DNA of 64,000 bases. It comes from Rhodothermales bacterium (GTDB lineage: Bacteria > Bacteroidota > Rhodothermia > Rhodothermales > UBA10348). Both the position numbers and the translations under genes were made by a program. Shown piece by piece: positions 16,405 through 27,900 of the stretch. The DNA lies in contig JAEPNP010000007.1 of assembly GCA_017643395.1 (NCBI GenBank), forward strand, positions 85,030-149,029, given 5' to 3'. The number at the start of each line of letters is the position of its first letter. The first letter of the stretch is position 1. The notes under the pieces are model-generated. The model was not told where the DNA came from. It made no database searches and saw only the letters and a program-made list of their open reading frames with translations.

Positions 16405-17289
16405 CTAGTGGGTGGTCTGGCCCGCGGTCTGCAGGTCGAACCCCGTTAGCATCGCCGCTCCGCGAGCCCGCTGCTCCGGCGAGTTTGCGGCATACATCCA
16501 GAATCGTTCGTACCGGCCGGCGTTGAGGTAGGTCTGCATGGTCCCCTGGGACTTGTGCTCAGTGATCAGCCAGTTCACGACGATCTGGTAGTTGAGCCTG
16601 CCGTCCAGACCAAGTTTCTGCTCGCGGTCCAACGTGAAGGGCCCATCGTCCGAGAGCACCGTCTCGGGATAGCCTTCAAGGCCCCGGAATTCGATGTCGT
16701 CGCTATCCGAGCCTATGAGAGAGCCCACGAGCACGGGGCGCTCGTGCTCCGGCAGCGCCGAGGCGGCCCGGACGGCGAGGATTGAAGCGCCCTTGTGGTG
16801 GGCGTGGGTAGTCGGAATCGGGAGAAACGTGAGCACCATGTCATAGCCGCCGTCTGCCATGATTTCGGTGAGGCGCGTCGTCACCCAGTCACCGTCCCAG
16901 AGCTCCGTAAAGACGGAATCGACGTCCAGGATGCGGCCAGCGTCCGGTTGGTCGAGGAAGAAGTAGTTGCGGATCCCCACCACGTCGCCACCCGCCATCA
17001 ATTCCTGCTTGCGGATCTTGGGCAGCACAGTCCTGGCCACATCCGGGTCGGTCAGGTTGAGCCCGTAAATGGGCTCGGCAAGTGTAGAAAAGCGGTATCC
17101 GCCAGCGCCGTCGGTGACGAGTGCCAGATCAACGGTCGCTCCGTGCTCTCGCACAGCCTTCCACATGGTCGCCGCAAACATGGCCTCGTCGTCGGGGTGG
17201 GCCGTCACTACAAGGATTGATGGAGCATCCTCGAGTGTGGCGCCGGGGGAGGCCAGAAGGGTGAGGGCTAGCGAGAGAAGGGTTAGCAT
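16405..17289 (-). CDS. Secreted PIG-L family deacetylase
   Basis: A 294-residue protein from ATG 17289 (MLTLLSLALTLLASPGATLE, signal peptide). The PIG-L/LmbE zinc site is clear: TAHPDDEAMF near residue 30 (the PHPDDE-type motif with His, Asp, Asp), and THAHHKGASILAV (HxxH-type second His ligand) after the strand MVLTFLPIPTT. Members remove acetyl groups from N-acetylglucosaminyl-type compounds. The signal peptide places it in the periplasm or on the surface. A longer frame exists upstream but overlaps the shared divergent promoter. It faces the hybrid two-component gene. Confidence 0.9.
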   Translation of the reverse strand: MLTLLSLALTLLASPGATLEDAPSILVVTAHPDDEAMFAATMWKAVREHGATVDLALVTDGAGGYRFSTLAEPIYGLNLTDPDVARTVLPKIRKQELMAGGDVVGIRNYFFLDQPDAGRILDVDSVFTELWDGDWVTTRLTEIMADGGYDMVLTFLPIPTTHAHHKGASILAVRAASALPEHERPVLVGSLIGSDSDDIEFRGLEGYPETVLSDDGPFTLDREQKLGLDGRLNYQIVVNWLITEHKSQGTMQTYLNAGRYERFWMYAANSPEQRARGAAMLTGFDLQTAGQTTH

Positions 17290-17297
17290 CGGGCTGA

Positions 17298-17327
17298 ATG
17301 CAGGTGGCCGCTGTGCTATGATACGTG
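17298..17327 (+). promoter_or_regulatory. 30-bp element, copy 1, with a TATGAT box
   Basis: ATGCAGGTGGCCGCTG, four variable bases, then ATGATACGTG. A second copy at 28509-28538 is identical at 27 of 30 positions. TATGATAC occupies 17317-17324, 100 nt before the GTG of the hybrid regulator. On the minus strand the same core reads TATCATAG, 26 nt before the PIG-L ATG. So it may drive either or both of these divergent genes. Confidence 0.55.
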
Positions 17328-17424
17328 AGCGAAGCGTGGGGCGTATCGCATCGCATCCGGCCCCGCTCCGCACACGAGCCGTATCCTTCGGCATCAGCAT
17401 AGTGCAAGAACCCTGATCCGACTG

Positions 17425-20400
17425 GTGCTCAACCGTCCACGGCAGCCAGGAAATGCGACCTCGGTCAGGACTGAAGAGGTCCAGCTACCGGGTTACTGTT
17501 GCCGTCTGGTGGCAATGCTGGTCGGCCTTGCGCTCCTCGCCTCGGAGGCGTCTGGGCAAGCGTTCCGGTGGGCTGAGAGTTCCTACACAGCCGTCACATG
17601 GACCACGGCCGATGGGCTACCGATCGACCGGATAAACGACGTGGTGCGGACACCCGATGGCTACGTTTGGGCGGCCACGATTGAGGGGCTGGTGCGCTTC
17701 GACGGCGTCCGATTTCACACCTTCAACGGGGCCAATACCCCCGCACTGGAGACGAGCAGGCTGACCCTGCTCCACGTCGACAAACAGGGCACGCTCTGGA
17801 TCGTGACGGAGAGGCTTTCCGTCATCCGCTACGACGACTACCGTTTCGAGCCGATCACGATAGAGGGGAAGCGGATCAGACTTACAGGTCCTACTCCCCA
17901 CGTCTCCCAACGCATCCATGAGGATTCCGCTGGGGCCATGTGGTTCGCGACGCCATCGGGCGCCGTGAAAGTGAACTCGGACCAGAGCGTGCTCATGTCT
18001 CCAGGCTCCGGGAATGAGGGAGCCGTGTTGGGCATCGGCAGGGCTGTGGGAGGAGGTATCTGGATTTCGTACGAGGGTGGCACGGCGTATCTGCTCGGCG
18101 TGGGCGGGACTGTCCAGCGCTTCGGGGGGCAGAGCGGACTCGAGGGGTTCGTTTCACGGGTGTTCGCCGACTCCCTCGACCGTACCTGGGCGGCTGGTGA
18201 AGAAGGGATTTTCCGACTGTCTCAGGACGTGTTTCGCCCCGTCCTGGCCTCCGGCCTCCCAGTCGGAAGGGACTATCACTTTGCCACCACATTGACGAAC
18301 GGCGATCCCTGGTTCGGGACAACGGGAGGGGCAGCGTTTCAACTCGAAGGGGACGAACTGCGGTACGTCCATCACGCCGACAGCATTCCTTTTGTCCGCG
18401 CGCCCGCGCCCGGGTCGGTTTTTCGCGGTTATGCGGACTGGCAGGTCCTGGCCGACGGGAGCACTATCGATGTTCTGCACAACAGGACCCCTGTCTACTC
18501 TTTTTCCGGGAACATCAACAACATGTGGTCGGGGGAAGCGAATGACGCATGGATTGCCTCGGACGGCGGTTTGATTCACCTCGCCCCGGCTCCGGTATCC
18601 GTAATCGATCATCCAGACAGGGATTCAGGCGGGGGATCCGCAAATGTCTACCCGCTGCTTCAGGACTCCAACGGCACCATCTGGGCCGGGCACCTCTGGT
18701 ACGAGTTGCTCCGAATAGATGCGCAGGGCATAGAGGTTTGGGGTGTCGAGAACCGCGGCGTGGACGCAGGACACCCCTGGTCGCTCTACGAGGACTCCAG
18801 CGGGAGAGTGCTCGTAGCCGGGACGGGTGTCTGCAAGCTTCATCCGGGACCGGTCGAGTGCCCTCCCGATGATCTCCGGCCCCCCTCCATTGGAGGAATC
18901 CGGGTCATGTGGGAGGACGCCTCGGGTCGTTTCTGGCTTGGCGGCGAAACGGGGATTGCCCTGCGAGAAAATGGTGCCTGGCAGCGCTTCGGTGATGACA
19001 CGGTTGGCATCTCGAACGCCTGGATCCGCGCAATAGAGGAAGACTCGAACGGCGCTCTGTGGTTTGGCACTAACGGGGGAGGACTGCTCCGGTACCGCGG
19101 CAACAGCTTCGAGTCGTTTTCCCGGTCCGATGGTTTCTGCAGTGATTTGGTACGGGATCTTTTCTTCTCTCCCGACGGGGCGTTGTGGGTCGCTACGGAG
19201 GACCGAGGACTCTGCCGCATCGCCAACCCGCTGGATCCTGTTTCCGAACTGGAGATCGGCATTGTCGGCACTCCGCAGGGACTGGGCTACGATGGGGTAC
19301 ATGCCGTAACGCTGGATGCCCAAGGACGCCTTTGGATGAGCACAAACAGTGGCATCGGCCATGCGCGCCTGGCGGAACTCACGGAGGTGGCGCTCGACCC
19401 GACGTTGGGTGTTCGGTATGTGGCGTATGACGAGCGGGACGGCATGCGCAATCGCGAGGCTAATGGAGGCGTGCAGCCGGCCTCGTTGACCGCCCGAGAC
19501 GGCACCGTCTGGTTTCCCACCCAGCAAGGCCTCGCGGTCGTCGACCCGGCGCAGGTGAAGTCGACGCCCTGGGCGCCCGTGCTCATCGAGACCATTACCG
19601 CGCCCGACACCACATTCTATCCTTCCGATGAGATTCGCCTGACCGCCGAGCAGACTGACGTCGCGGTCAGCTACACCTACCCCCGTTTTCGCAAAGCTGA
19701 GGACCTCGCTTTCCAGTATCGGCTTCTTGGCCACAGCGATTGGATTCATGTCGGCTCGGAACGCATCGCACGGTTCTCCGGGGTTCCTCCTGGGGAGACG
19801 ACATTTCAGATTCGCATCGCGGAAGGGCAGCGGGGGGCTGAAGAATCCGTGACCTCGGTTTCCATATATCGCGAGCCCCGGTTTCGGGAGACCCGCTGGC
19901 CCTGGCTGCTTGGGTTCCTCTTCGCGGTGGCGCTGGGCGCAGTGGGAAGCTCAGCCCGGAACACCCGGCTTCGCCGCCGCGCAGAGCGGCTTGAACAGGA
20001 AATCCAGCATCGCACGAAGGACCTGCGATCCGCTCTGGACACGGTGGCGGTCCAGGCAGAAGAGCTTCGTTCGTTGGACGAGGCAAAGTCCCGGTTCTTT
20101 GCAAATGTGAGCCATGAGTTGAGAACGCCGCTGACGATGATTCTCGGGCCCCTCCGTGGTCTGCTGGAGGGGCGGTATGGAGGAGTCTCCCCCGATGCGG
20201 GAGCGCAGCTGGAGGTCATGCTTCGAAACAGCCGGCGGCTGCTTCGGCTCGTAAATCAGATACTCGACCTCGCGGAACTGGACAGCGGACATCTCGCAAT
20301 TGACGCAAAGCCGCATGACTTATGTCGCTTTGTGGAGCAGCTCACGGAAGCGTTTCAGGGAGCCGCGACCTCCAGGGGCCTGGATCTAACCCTTGACTCG

Positions 20401-21609
20401 TCCGGACCAATCGAGGTGCCGTTCGATCCTCAGCACCTGGAAGTGATACTCCTGAATCTCATCTCCAACGCCATCAAATTCACGGCCCCGGGAGGAAGGG
20501 TTCAGATTCGTCTTGCCATCAGGGGAGGTAACGCTCTCATGGAGGTAATCGACACGGGAGACGGCATCGCGCCGGAGTCCCTGCCAAAGGTGTTCGACAG
20601 ATTCTATCAGGAGGAAGGCTCACCCGGCACCGGAATCGGGCTCGCGCTGGCAAGGGAACTGGCCCGTCTGCATGGCGGCGAGCTGACGGCAGAGAGCGAG
20701 GAGGGGCGCGGATCGACGTTCACCGTCTCGCTGCCGGGAGCGCTCTCCGAGGTCACGAAGGGCACCACAGTCCCGGCCTCCGATCCGATCGACTTGGGTC
20801 CCAATCCCGCGGCGAGGGGATCTTCGGCGGCATCCGAGACCACGGATGACGAAGTACCGACCATTCTGGTCGTGGAGGACAATCCGGATCTGCGGGCGTA
20901 CCTGACTGAACTGCTCGAGCACGAGTATCGTGTTCTCCTGTCCGCGGACGGCGACGAGGCATCTAAACTCGTGGCAAGAGTGCTACCCGACCTCATCCTG
21001 TCCGATGTCATGATGCCCGGGATGGACGGGGTTCAGTTGAGTCGCTCGCTAAAGACAGATCGCATGACCGCCCACATCCCGGTTATACTGCTAACGGCCA
21101 AAGCGTCCCGAAGAGACGCGTTGGAGGGTTTGCGGGCTGGGGCGGACGACTATATCGCAAAACCCTTTGATCCGGAGGAGCTCCTGGCCCGGCTGCGAAA
21201 CCAGCTCCGAACGCGGAAGAGCTTGCGGGCCAGGTACCAGGGCGACTCCAAGCCCATCCTGCGCGACATGGACCGGTCAGACGGGGGACTGGTCGCTCAA
21301 TGCGAGGCTTACGTACGTCGGCGAATGGCTGACCCGAGCCTGACCGTGGAGGGACTGGCAGAGGCGCTGAATCTGACCTATTCAACACTCAATAGGCGCC
21401 TGGCTTCCGAAGCTGGCGTTAAAGCCACTCAACTCATCCGCAGGGTACGGCTCCGGGAGGCGGCAACTCTCCTCGAGGAAGGTGCGGGTTCAGTGACCGA
21501 AGTTGCCTACGGAGTCGGGTTCAATACGCTCTCGTATTTCGCCAAGTGTTTCAAGGATGAGTACGGGGTTCTTCCTTCGACCCATATGGGCACGGGGAAG
21601 CGAAAGTAG
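17425..21609 (+). CDS. Hybrid two-component system regulator (propeller, kinase, receiver, AraC HTH)
   Basis: A 1394-residue one-protein two-component system. Order: signal/anchor (~28-45), fourteen or so Reg_prop blades forming two seven-bladed propellers (~55-730; DRINDVVRTPDGYVWAAT type), Y_Y_Y domain (~735-800), TM helix (~826-845), HisKA with phospho-acceptor His 897 in SHELRTPLTMI, HATPase with NAIKF, DTGDG and GTGIGLA (~1000-1110), receiver with Asp 1194 in SDVMMPGMDG, and AraC-type HTH (~1290-1390). In Bacteroidota such proteins sense glycan fragments in the periplasm and activate polysaccharide loci. No susCD or glycosidase is nearby; the next gene is the T9SS adhesin. The GTG start is uncertain (ATG 17515 is an alternative). 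Confidence 0.93.
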   Translation: MLNRPRQPGNATSVRTEEVQLPGYCCRLVAMLVGLALLASEASGQAFRWAESSYTAVTWTTADGLPIDRINDVVRTPDGYVWAATIEGLVRFDGVRFHTFNGANTPALETSRLTLLHVDKQGTLWIVTERLSVIRYDDYRFEPITIEGKRIRLTGPTPHVSQRIHEDSAGAMWFATPSGAVKVNSDQSVLMSPGSGNEGAVLGIGRAVGGGIWISYEGGTAYLLGVGGTVQRFGGQSGLEGFVSRVFADSLDRTWAAGEEGIFRLSQDVFRPVLASGLPVGRDYHFATTLTNGDPWFGTTGGAAFQLEGDELRYVHHADSIPFVRAPAPGSVFRGYADWQVLADGSTIDVLHNRTPVYSFSGNINNMWSGEANDAWIASDGGLIHLAPAPVSVIDHPDRDSGGGSANVYPLLQDSNGTIWAGHLWYELLRIDAQGIEVWGVENRGVDAGHPWSLYEDSSGRVLVAGTGVCKLHPGPVECPPDDLRPPSIGGIRVMWEDASGRFWLGGETGIALRENGAWQRFGDDTVGISNAWIRAIEEDSNGALWFGTNGGGLLRYRGNSFESFSRSDGFCSDLVRDLFFSPDGALWVATEDRGLCRIANPLDPVSELEIGIVGTPQGLGYDGVHAVTLDAQGRLWMSTNSGIGHARLAELTEVALDPTLGVRYVAYDERDGMRNREANGGVQPASLTARDGTVWFPTQQGLAVVDPAQVKSTPWAPVLIETITAPDTTFYPSDEIRLTAEQTDVAVSYTYPRFRKAEDLAFQYRLLGHSDWIHVGSERIARFSGVPPGETTFQIRIAEGQRGAEESVTSVSIYREPRFRETRWPWLLGFLFAVALGAVGSSARNTRLRRRAERLEQEIQHRTKDLRSALDTVAVQAEELRSLDEAKSRFFANVSHELRTPLTMILGPLRGLLEGRYGGVSPDAGAQLEVMLRNSRRLLRLVNQILDLAELDSGHLAIDAKPHDLCRFVEQLTEAFQGAATSRGLDLTLDSSGPIEVPFDPQHLEVILLNLISNAIKFTAPGGRVQIRLAIRGGNALMEVIDTGDGIAPESLPKVFDRFYQEEGSPGTGIGLALARELARLHGGELTAESEEGRGSTFTVSLPGALSEVTKGTTVPASDPIDLGPNPAARGSSAASETTDDEVPTILVVEDNPDLRAYLTELLEHEYRVLLSADGDEASKLVARVLPDLILSDVMMPGMDGVQLSRSLKTDRMTAHIPVILLTAKASRRDALEGLRAGADDYIAKPFDPEELLARLRNQLRTRKSLRARYQGDSKPILRDMDRSDGGLVAQCEAYVRRRMADPSLTVEGLAEALNLTYSTLNRRLASEAGVKATQLIRRVRLREAATLLEEGAGSVTEVAYGVGFNTLSYFAKCFKDEYGVLPSTHMGTGKRK

Positions 21610-21991
21610 GCGGTCAATAGGCCCACGTTCGGGCCGCGAGATGCGTTTGCAAGTTCTGTTGCAACGATTGGCAGTTTCGTGACAGATGCCGGTTGGCGGG
21701 CGCTGTAGGCTGGTTCAGCGCTCACCTACACCACGTCCAATGACGGATCCGCTTCCCCCTGCCGTAACGCCCCCTGCTAGAACGGGTCGTCGCTCCCAGG
21801 CCCTCGAGAACGAACTGGCGGAACTCGAGTCGCTCGCAGATGCCCGCACCGCTCAGGACCGGGAGAACCGAGGACCGAGGGACAAACAATCCTCTTCGAT
21901 TCAGGAGATGGACCGCCCCGGCCACAAGTAGCCGCTCTCGGGAAGCCGTCCGAGCTCCAGATGCGCCAACCCGGCGCCCTCAGCCACCACT
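21610..21991. other. 382-nt gap between hybrid regulator and adhesin
   Basis: It holds a short GGCCC/GGGCC hairpin at 21620-21635 without a T-run, two copies of the self-complementary hexamer TTGCAA at 21647 and 21659 (12 nt apart, so on nearly the same helix face), and one possible small ORF. The paired TTGCAA could be a site for the AraC-type output domain, but nothing proves it. Confidence 0.4.
21740..21931 (+). CDS. Possible 63-residue small protein
   Basis: ATG 21740 to TAG 21931. It begins MTDPLPPAVTPPARTGRRSQ and continues ALENELAELESLADARTAQD, a short charged heptad-like stretch that would suit a helix. It is not recognised. Codon use looks plausible, but no ribosome binding site is clear. 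It could be a leader-region ORF or chance. Confidence 0.3.
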   Translation: MTDPLPPAVTPPARTGRRSQALENELAELESLADARTAQDRENRGPRDKQSSSIQEMDRPGHK

Positions 21992-24900
21992 ATGCCATCC
22001 GAACCAGCGATGCAAAATTCTGCCCATATCCCAAACTCGGTTCAGTGTTTGTCAGGTGCGAAGGACACCCGCAGAACGTCGCACGATGGCCGATGGGCGA
22101 TGTGCGTAGTCCTGCTAACATGCCTGGCCGCAGCGCCGGATGCAGCTGCGCAGGTCTCTCTGGCCTCCAACGAGACAGTTGGGGGACCATTGGTCGGTGC
22201 CGTGGTGGGGCAGTCGTTTCAGCCGACCAGTTCGGGAATCCTGACGTCGGTGCAGCTGAAGTTCCTCCTCCCTACGGAGGGTTCGGACCAGTTTGCTGTC
22301 TATGATGGCGAAGCGGTGGGGGGTACGCCGCTAGCCTCAGGAAATTTGCTGCCAGGTGTAGCTGGCACCTTCGAATCGTTTAAGACGGTCGCGGAGTTTT
22401 CCCCCGGGATTCCGGTGACCGCGGGGAAAACATATACCATCACGTTCACGGGAGACCTTTTTCCGCTCAGTCCAGTCGGAGATTTCTACCCACAGGGCAA
22501 GGCCTACCTTCCTTCCGGATTCCTCGCGGGAAACGATTTGGCATTCAATATCCTGGGCACGCCCAACGAGGCCCCAACCTTAACCGGGGCACCCTCCGAC
22601 GTGTCGTTCACGGAGGACACCCCAGGCCAGCTGGACGTTTCCAATCTGGTGGTAGCGGACCCGGAAGACGACAACGTCACACTAACTCTGACTGCATCCG
22701 AAGGCACCTTTGCCGCACCTGGAGATGGTTCCATCATTCGCGTGAGTGCGACTCTGGTCAGCCCAACCGTGGTGACACTGTCGGGTACACCGGATGATGT
22801 CACCAGCTACCTCGAGACCAGCGTTTTCGACTGGACGCCTGCCCCTGACGACTATGGCGAGGACAGCTCCACCATCGAAGTGGTAGCAAACGACGGCAGT
22901 TCGAATTCAAACGTCTTTATCATCAATGTCGATATCACGCCCGTGAACGACCCCCCGACGGTCGCGGGGCTCTCCGCGGACGTCACAATCCTAGAGGATG
23001 CAGAGACAGGCATCCTGCTCGGCGGCACCATTACCGACGCTGATGGCGACGAACTTACTGTGATACTGACGGCCAGCGCCGGTGCGTGGTCCGCCCCCCT
23101 TAGCGGGACAGACATAGGGTCGGGCGTCACGGCCACCAAGGTGAGCGATACCGTAGTCTCGTTGGTCGGGTCGCCGGCAGACATTACGACTTACCTCGCG
23201 CACACTACTCCGCCACCGCCGAAGCTCCAGTACACAGGAGATTCTGACGCCATCGGAGTTGGCGCCGCGACAATCACCATCGTTGCGAGGGACAGCAATG
23301 GATCGGGTGATGTTAATCTCGGCTCTGTCAACGTCAACATCACGGCCGTCAACGACCCACCATCGTTTACCGAAGGGGGCGACATCACCGTAAACGAGGA
23401 CTCTGGGCCCTATTCGGCGACCTGGGCGACCGACCTGGTAGCAGGTCCGCCCGATGAAAGCGGGCAGTCTCTCAACTTCCAGGCAACCTCCACCAACCTC
23501 GAGCTCTTCAGCGTCGCACCAGCCCTCAGTTCCGACGGCACGTTGTCCTTCACCCCGGCCCCCGACGCAAGCGGAACTGCTGTTGTTACGGCTACCCTTT
23601 CAGACAATGGGGGGACCGACAGTGGAGGCGATCCTGATGCGGCGCCTGTCAGCTTCTCGATCGAAGTCCTTGAGGTCAACGACGCCCCCTCAGTTACACT
23701 TGGCCCTGATATCACCGTGGCGGAGGACTCGGGCGACACATTCCTTTCCGGCTGGGCCACGGACGTCAGCGCGGGGCCGGCCAACGAATCCGGCCAGGCA
23801 GTTTCTTTTGACGTGTCGACAGACCACTCGCTATTCAGTGTAGCGCCACAGCTCTACAGTGATGGTTCCATCAACTTTGTGCCTGCGGAGCATGCTTTTG
23901 GGACCGCCACGGTCACGGTAACCGTCCGTGACAGCGGACCGAAGGACGGCGATAATGTCAACACCGCGGGGCCGCTGACCTTCGACATCGTCATTACCCC
24001 GGTCAACGACGATCCCGCGATAACCGGGCTGCCTTCGGAGGTGGCCGTCGTAGAGGACACGGCAAGCCCGCTAGGGTTGGGATCGGCAAGCTTCGAAGAC
24101 CCGGACGGCGAGGACATTACGGTCACACTGACGGTCAGCGCCGGCACATTCGCGACCCCTGGAGACGGCTCCGGGGTGGGAGCCGGGGTACAAGCGACCC
24201 TTGACACCGCGACATCGGTGCGCCTTGTCGGATTGCCCTCCGACATCAACTCCTACCTGGATACCGCCTCCAACCTCACATACACAGGACCGCCGGATGT
24301 GAACGGGTCCGCCGCGGCTACCCTATCCATCGTAGCAAACGACGGTTCGGGCGCGGGCGATCTGAATCTGGCGACCCTCGACATCAACATCGCTTCGGTC
24401 AACGACGTGCCCGCCGCGACGGGCCTGCCGTCGGATACGACTGTTCCGGAAGACTCGGAGGCCAACATCGACCTTAGCGGGACCGCGGTCGAGGACGTCG
24501 ATTCTAACTCAATCACGGTGACGCTGACGGTAGACCGTGGCACGTGGTCCGCGCCGGCATCCGGCGCCGGCATTGGTGCCGGGGTGTCTGAGGCGTTGCT
24601 CAGTGGGTCAGTCCTCACGCTTTCCGGCGCTCCGGCCGACATCAGTTCCTACCTCAGTACGCCTTCGCACGTCCGGTACACAGGGGCCGCAGACTCAAAT
24701 GGAGAGGACGCCGCGGTCATTGGGGTCGCCGCCAATGATGGGGACGGCTCCGGGAGTGTAACGCTGGGTAGTGTGAACATCGACATCACTGCCGTAAACG
24801 ATCCGCCCAGCTTTTCGGCGGGTTCCGACCTGATCGTTGGGGAGGACTCCGGCGCGCAATCCGTTCCGAACTGGGCGACAAGCATCCGCAGTGGTCCTGC

Positions 24901-27900
24901 AAACGAAGCCGACCAGACGCTGACGTTTTCGCTCTCGTACGACAACTCGAGCCTGTTTTCCGCCGGACCGGCCATCGATGGGGACGGCATGCTCACCTAC
25001 ACCCCGGCCGACGACGCAAACGGTTCGGCGACCGTGACCGTGACGCTGTCGGATGACGGCGGGACCAGCGACGGTGGGTTGGACACGTCGGCCCCGGAGA
25101 GCTTTACGATCACGGTAACTCCCGTCAACGACCCGCCGACGATCACCTTGGACGCGAACCCGGCCGTGTTGGAAGAAACAGGCGCCGTACTCGCCGGATG
25201 GGCCACAGGCATCAGCCCCGGACCCGTAGACGAGGCGTCGCAGTCGCTTTCCGTGATCGTCACTGCGGCGAACACGGCGCTGTTTCAAGAGCAGCCTGCC
25301 CTGGACCTCTCCACCGGGACGTTGACGTTCAGCCCAGCGCCCGACCAGAACGGGACCAGTGAGGTTTCCCTGGAGCTTTCCGACAGCGACGGAGCATCCA
25401 CGTCCGAGACGTTCACCATTGAGGTTGTTCCTGTCAACGATGCCCCATCGTTCTCGCCGGGTAACGACCTGACGCTCCCGGAAGACGCGGGTTCGCAGTC
25501 CATCACGGGATGGGCATCTAACGTTTCTTCCGGTGCCGCGAATGAGGCCACTCAGTCGCTCAGCTTCCTGGTCATCGCGTCCAACCCGGCGCTCTTCTCC
25601 GAGCTACCAAGTCTCGACGTCTCAGGCGCGCTGACCTTCATTCCTGCTGCCGACGCCTCAGGAGTGTCTACGGTCGGTCTGCGACTCCGTGATAACGGCG
25701 GCACGGACAACGGTGGTGTGGACACCAGCGAGTCCGCATCGTTCACAATTACCGTGTCCCCAATCAACGACCCTCCGGTCCTGACTCTTCCCGGCCCGCA
25801 GTCAGTGGATGAGGACGGAGCGCTGGTCATCAACGCGTCGGTTCAGGACGTCGATTCGGCATCACTCACCGCCCGTGTAGCCGCCACTTCCTCCCTGGAG
25901 CTGGCATCCACCAGCGGAATCACCATCTCTGACGGAGCGTCGGGATCCTCGTCGGTGTCTTTCTTTGGCTCTCCGTCCTCAGTAGCCAGGGCGCTCGCTT
26001 CCATCACGTACCGACCCGACCCGGACTTCGTCGGTGAAGGTTCTCTGTCTGTCTCTGTTTCGGACGGCCTGGAGACCATCTCCGGGACCGTGCCGATCAC
26101 GGTCATATCCGTTAATGACGCGCCGATCGCGGTGCCGGATGAGGCCTCCACGTTTTCCGGAGAGTCGATCGTGGTCCGTCCGCTGCGTAACGACTCCGAT
26201 CCGGAGGGCGATCCGCTCTCCGTACTTTCCATCGGCCAGCCATCCTCCGGGATCGCGACACTGAACCCGGACTGGACGGTCAGCTACCTGGCTCCGGCGG
26301 ATCTGGACGCGCAGGTCGAGATCACCTACGTCCTGTCCGACGGCTCCGATACCACGCAGGGTATCATTACGGTGCGCGTCAACGGCCCGGGGCCAGACGG
26401 AGACGGCATCGCCGGCTTCGTCGAAGCCGGCGCACCCAACGGAGGAGACGGCAACGGCGACGGGCTCCCGGATGCCGAGCAGCGAAACGTAGCGTCCATC
26501 CCGGTGGCGACGGGCGACTTAACGGGCCAATTCCTGACGCTCGCCACCGAGGCCAATCTTTCGTTTGAGCAGGTGTTGTCCGACGAGATTCCGGATCCCG
26601 AGAACGCTCCTGCCGACGCTGCCTTCCCGGTGGGGCTGGTGTCGTTCACCGTCAGCAATCTTGAGGTAGGTCAGTCAACCGTAGTGACGGTGATTCTGCC
26701 ACGTGGGGCGACAGTGGTTTCCTGGTACATGTACGGACCTACAAGTGTCAATCCGGCACCGCACTGGTACGAATTCGACTGGGACGGCAAGACCGGGGCT
26801 GTAATTCACCCCGAAACCGCCTCGGATCCGCCCAAGGTTGACCTTCACTTCACCGATGGCCTTCGCGGGGACCACGACCTCCTCGCCAACGGCATCATTG
26901 TCGATCCGGGAGTTCCAGTCTTCAAGCAGAACTCGCTCCCGCTCACAGCAGCCGATACGGCGACAATGGACGAGGACACCTCAACCACGGTGTTGCCGTT
27001 GGCGAACGACACGGACCCCGACGGGGACACTCTCATTCTTCGGTCCATCTCGACAGCGAGCAGCGGGACAGCCGTCATGAAGGCGGATGGCTCCGTCACC
27101 TACACGCCCAAGCCCGACTTTTTCGGCTCCGACCAGATTGTGTATCGGGTATCGGACGGGTTCGGCACCTCGGTGCAGTCGACCATCAGCTTTGTTGTGG
27201 AGGCGGTGGAGGACCAGCCCGTTGCAGTGGCCGACTCGGCAGAGACGACTGAGGATGCCAGCGTCACGATTCCGTTCCTCGGTAACGATTACGATCCAGA
27301 TGGGGATCACTTCTACCTGGCGTCCCTTGACGACCCCCAAAATGGTCGGGCGGTCTTTGTCGGTCAGCATAACTTGGTGTACATCCCGAATCCGGACTTT
27401 GCGGGCACGGATACATTCACCTACTCCATCGCCGACCGGCCCGGAGTCGCGGTGGTCGGCACGGTCACCATCACTGTGCGGGCCACCAACGACGCGCCCG
27501 TCGCGGTGGCAGATTCGGTGCAAACGTCCGAGGACACGCGCCTTGTGGCTGCCCTGCTTCTTAACGATCTCGACGTCGATGGGGACACGCTCCGAGTGAC
27601 GGCGGTCTCACAGCCTGCTCACGGTGCGACAGTGATCCAGGCGGATGGAACCGTTTCTTACGTTCCCAATGAGGACTTCTTCGGTAGCGACCGATTCACG
27701 TATGTGGCGGGGGACGGTCAGTCAGAATCGGAGGAGACAGCGGTCATTGTAACAGTCTCCCCCGTAAACGACGCTCCTGTGTTTGAGGCACAGCCTCTCT
27801 CGGGGCCGGGAGGACCCATCGTATTGGCGGCCAACACGTTCGAGTTGGCCTACCTGGACGCGACCGATGTGGACGACAGGGCTCTTGTGCATGTATACGA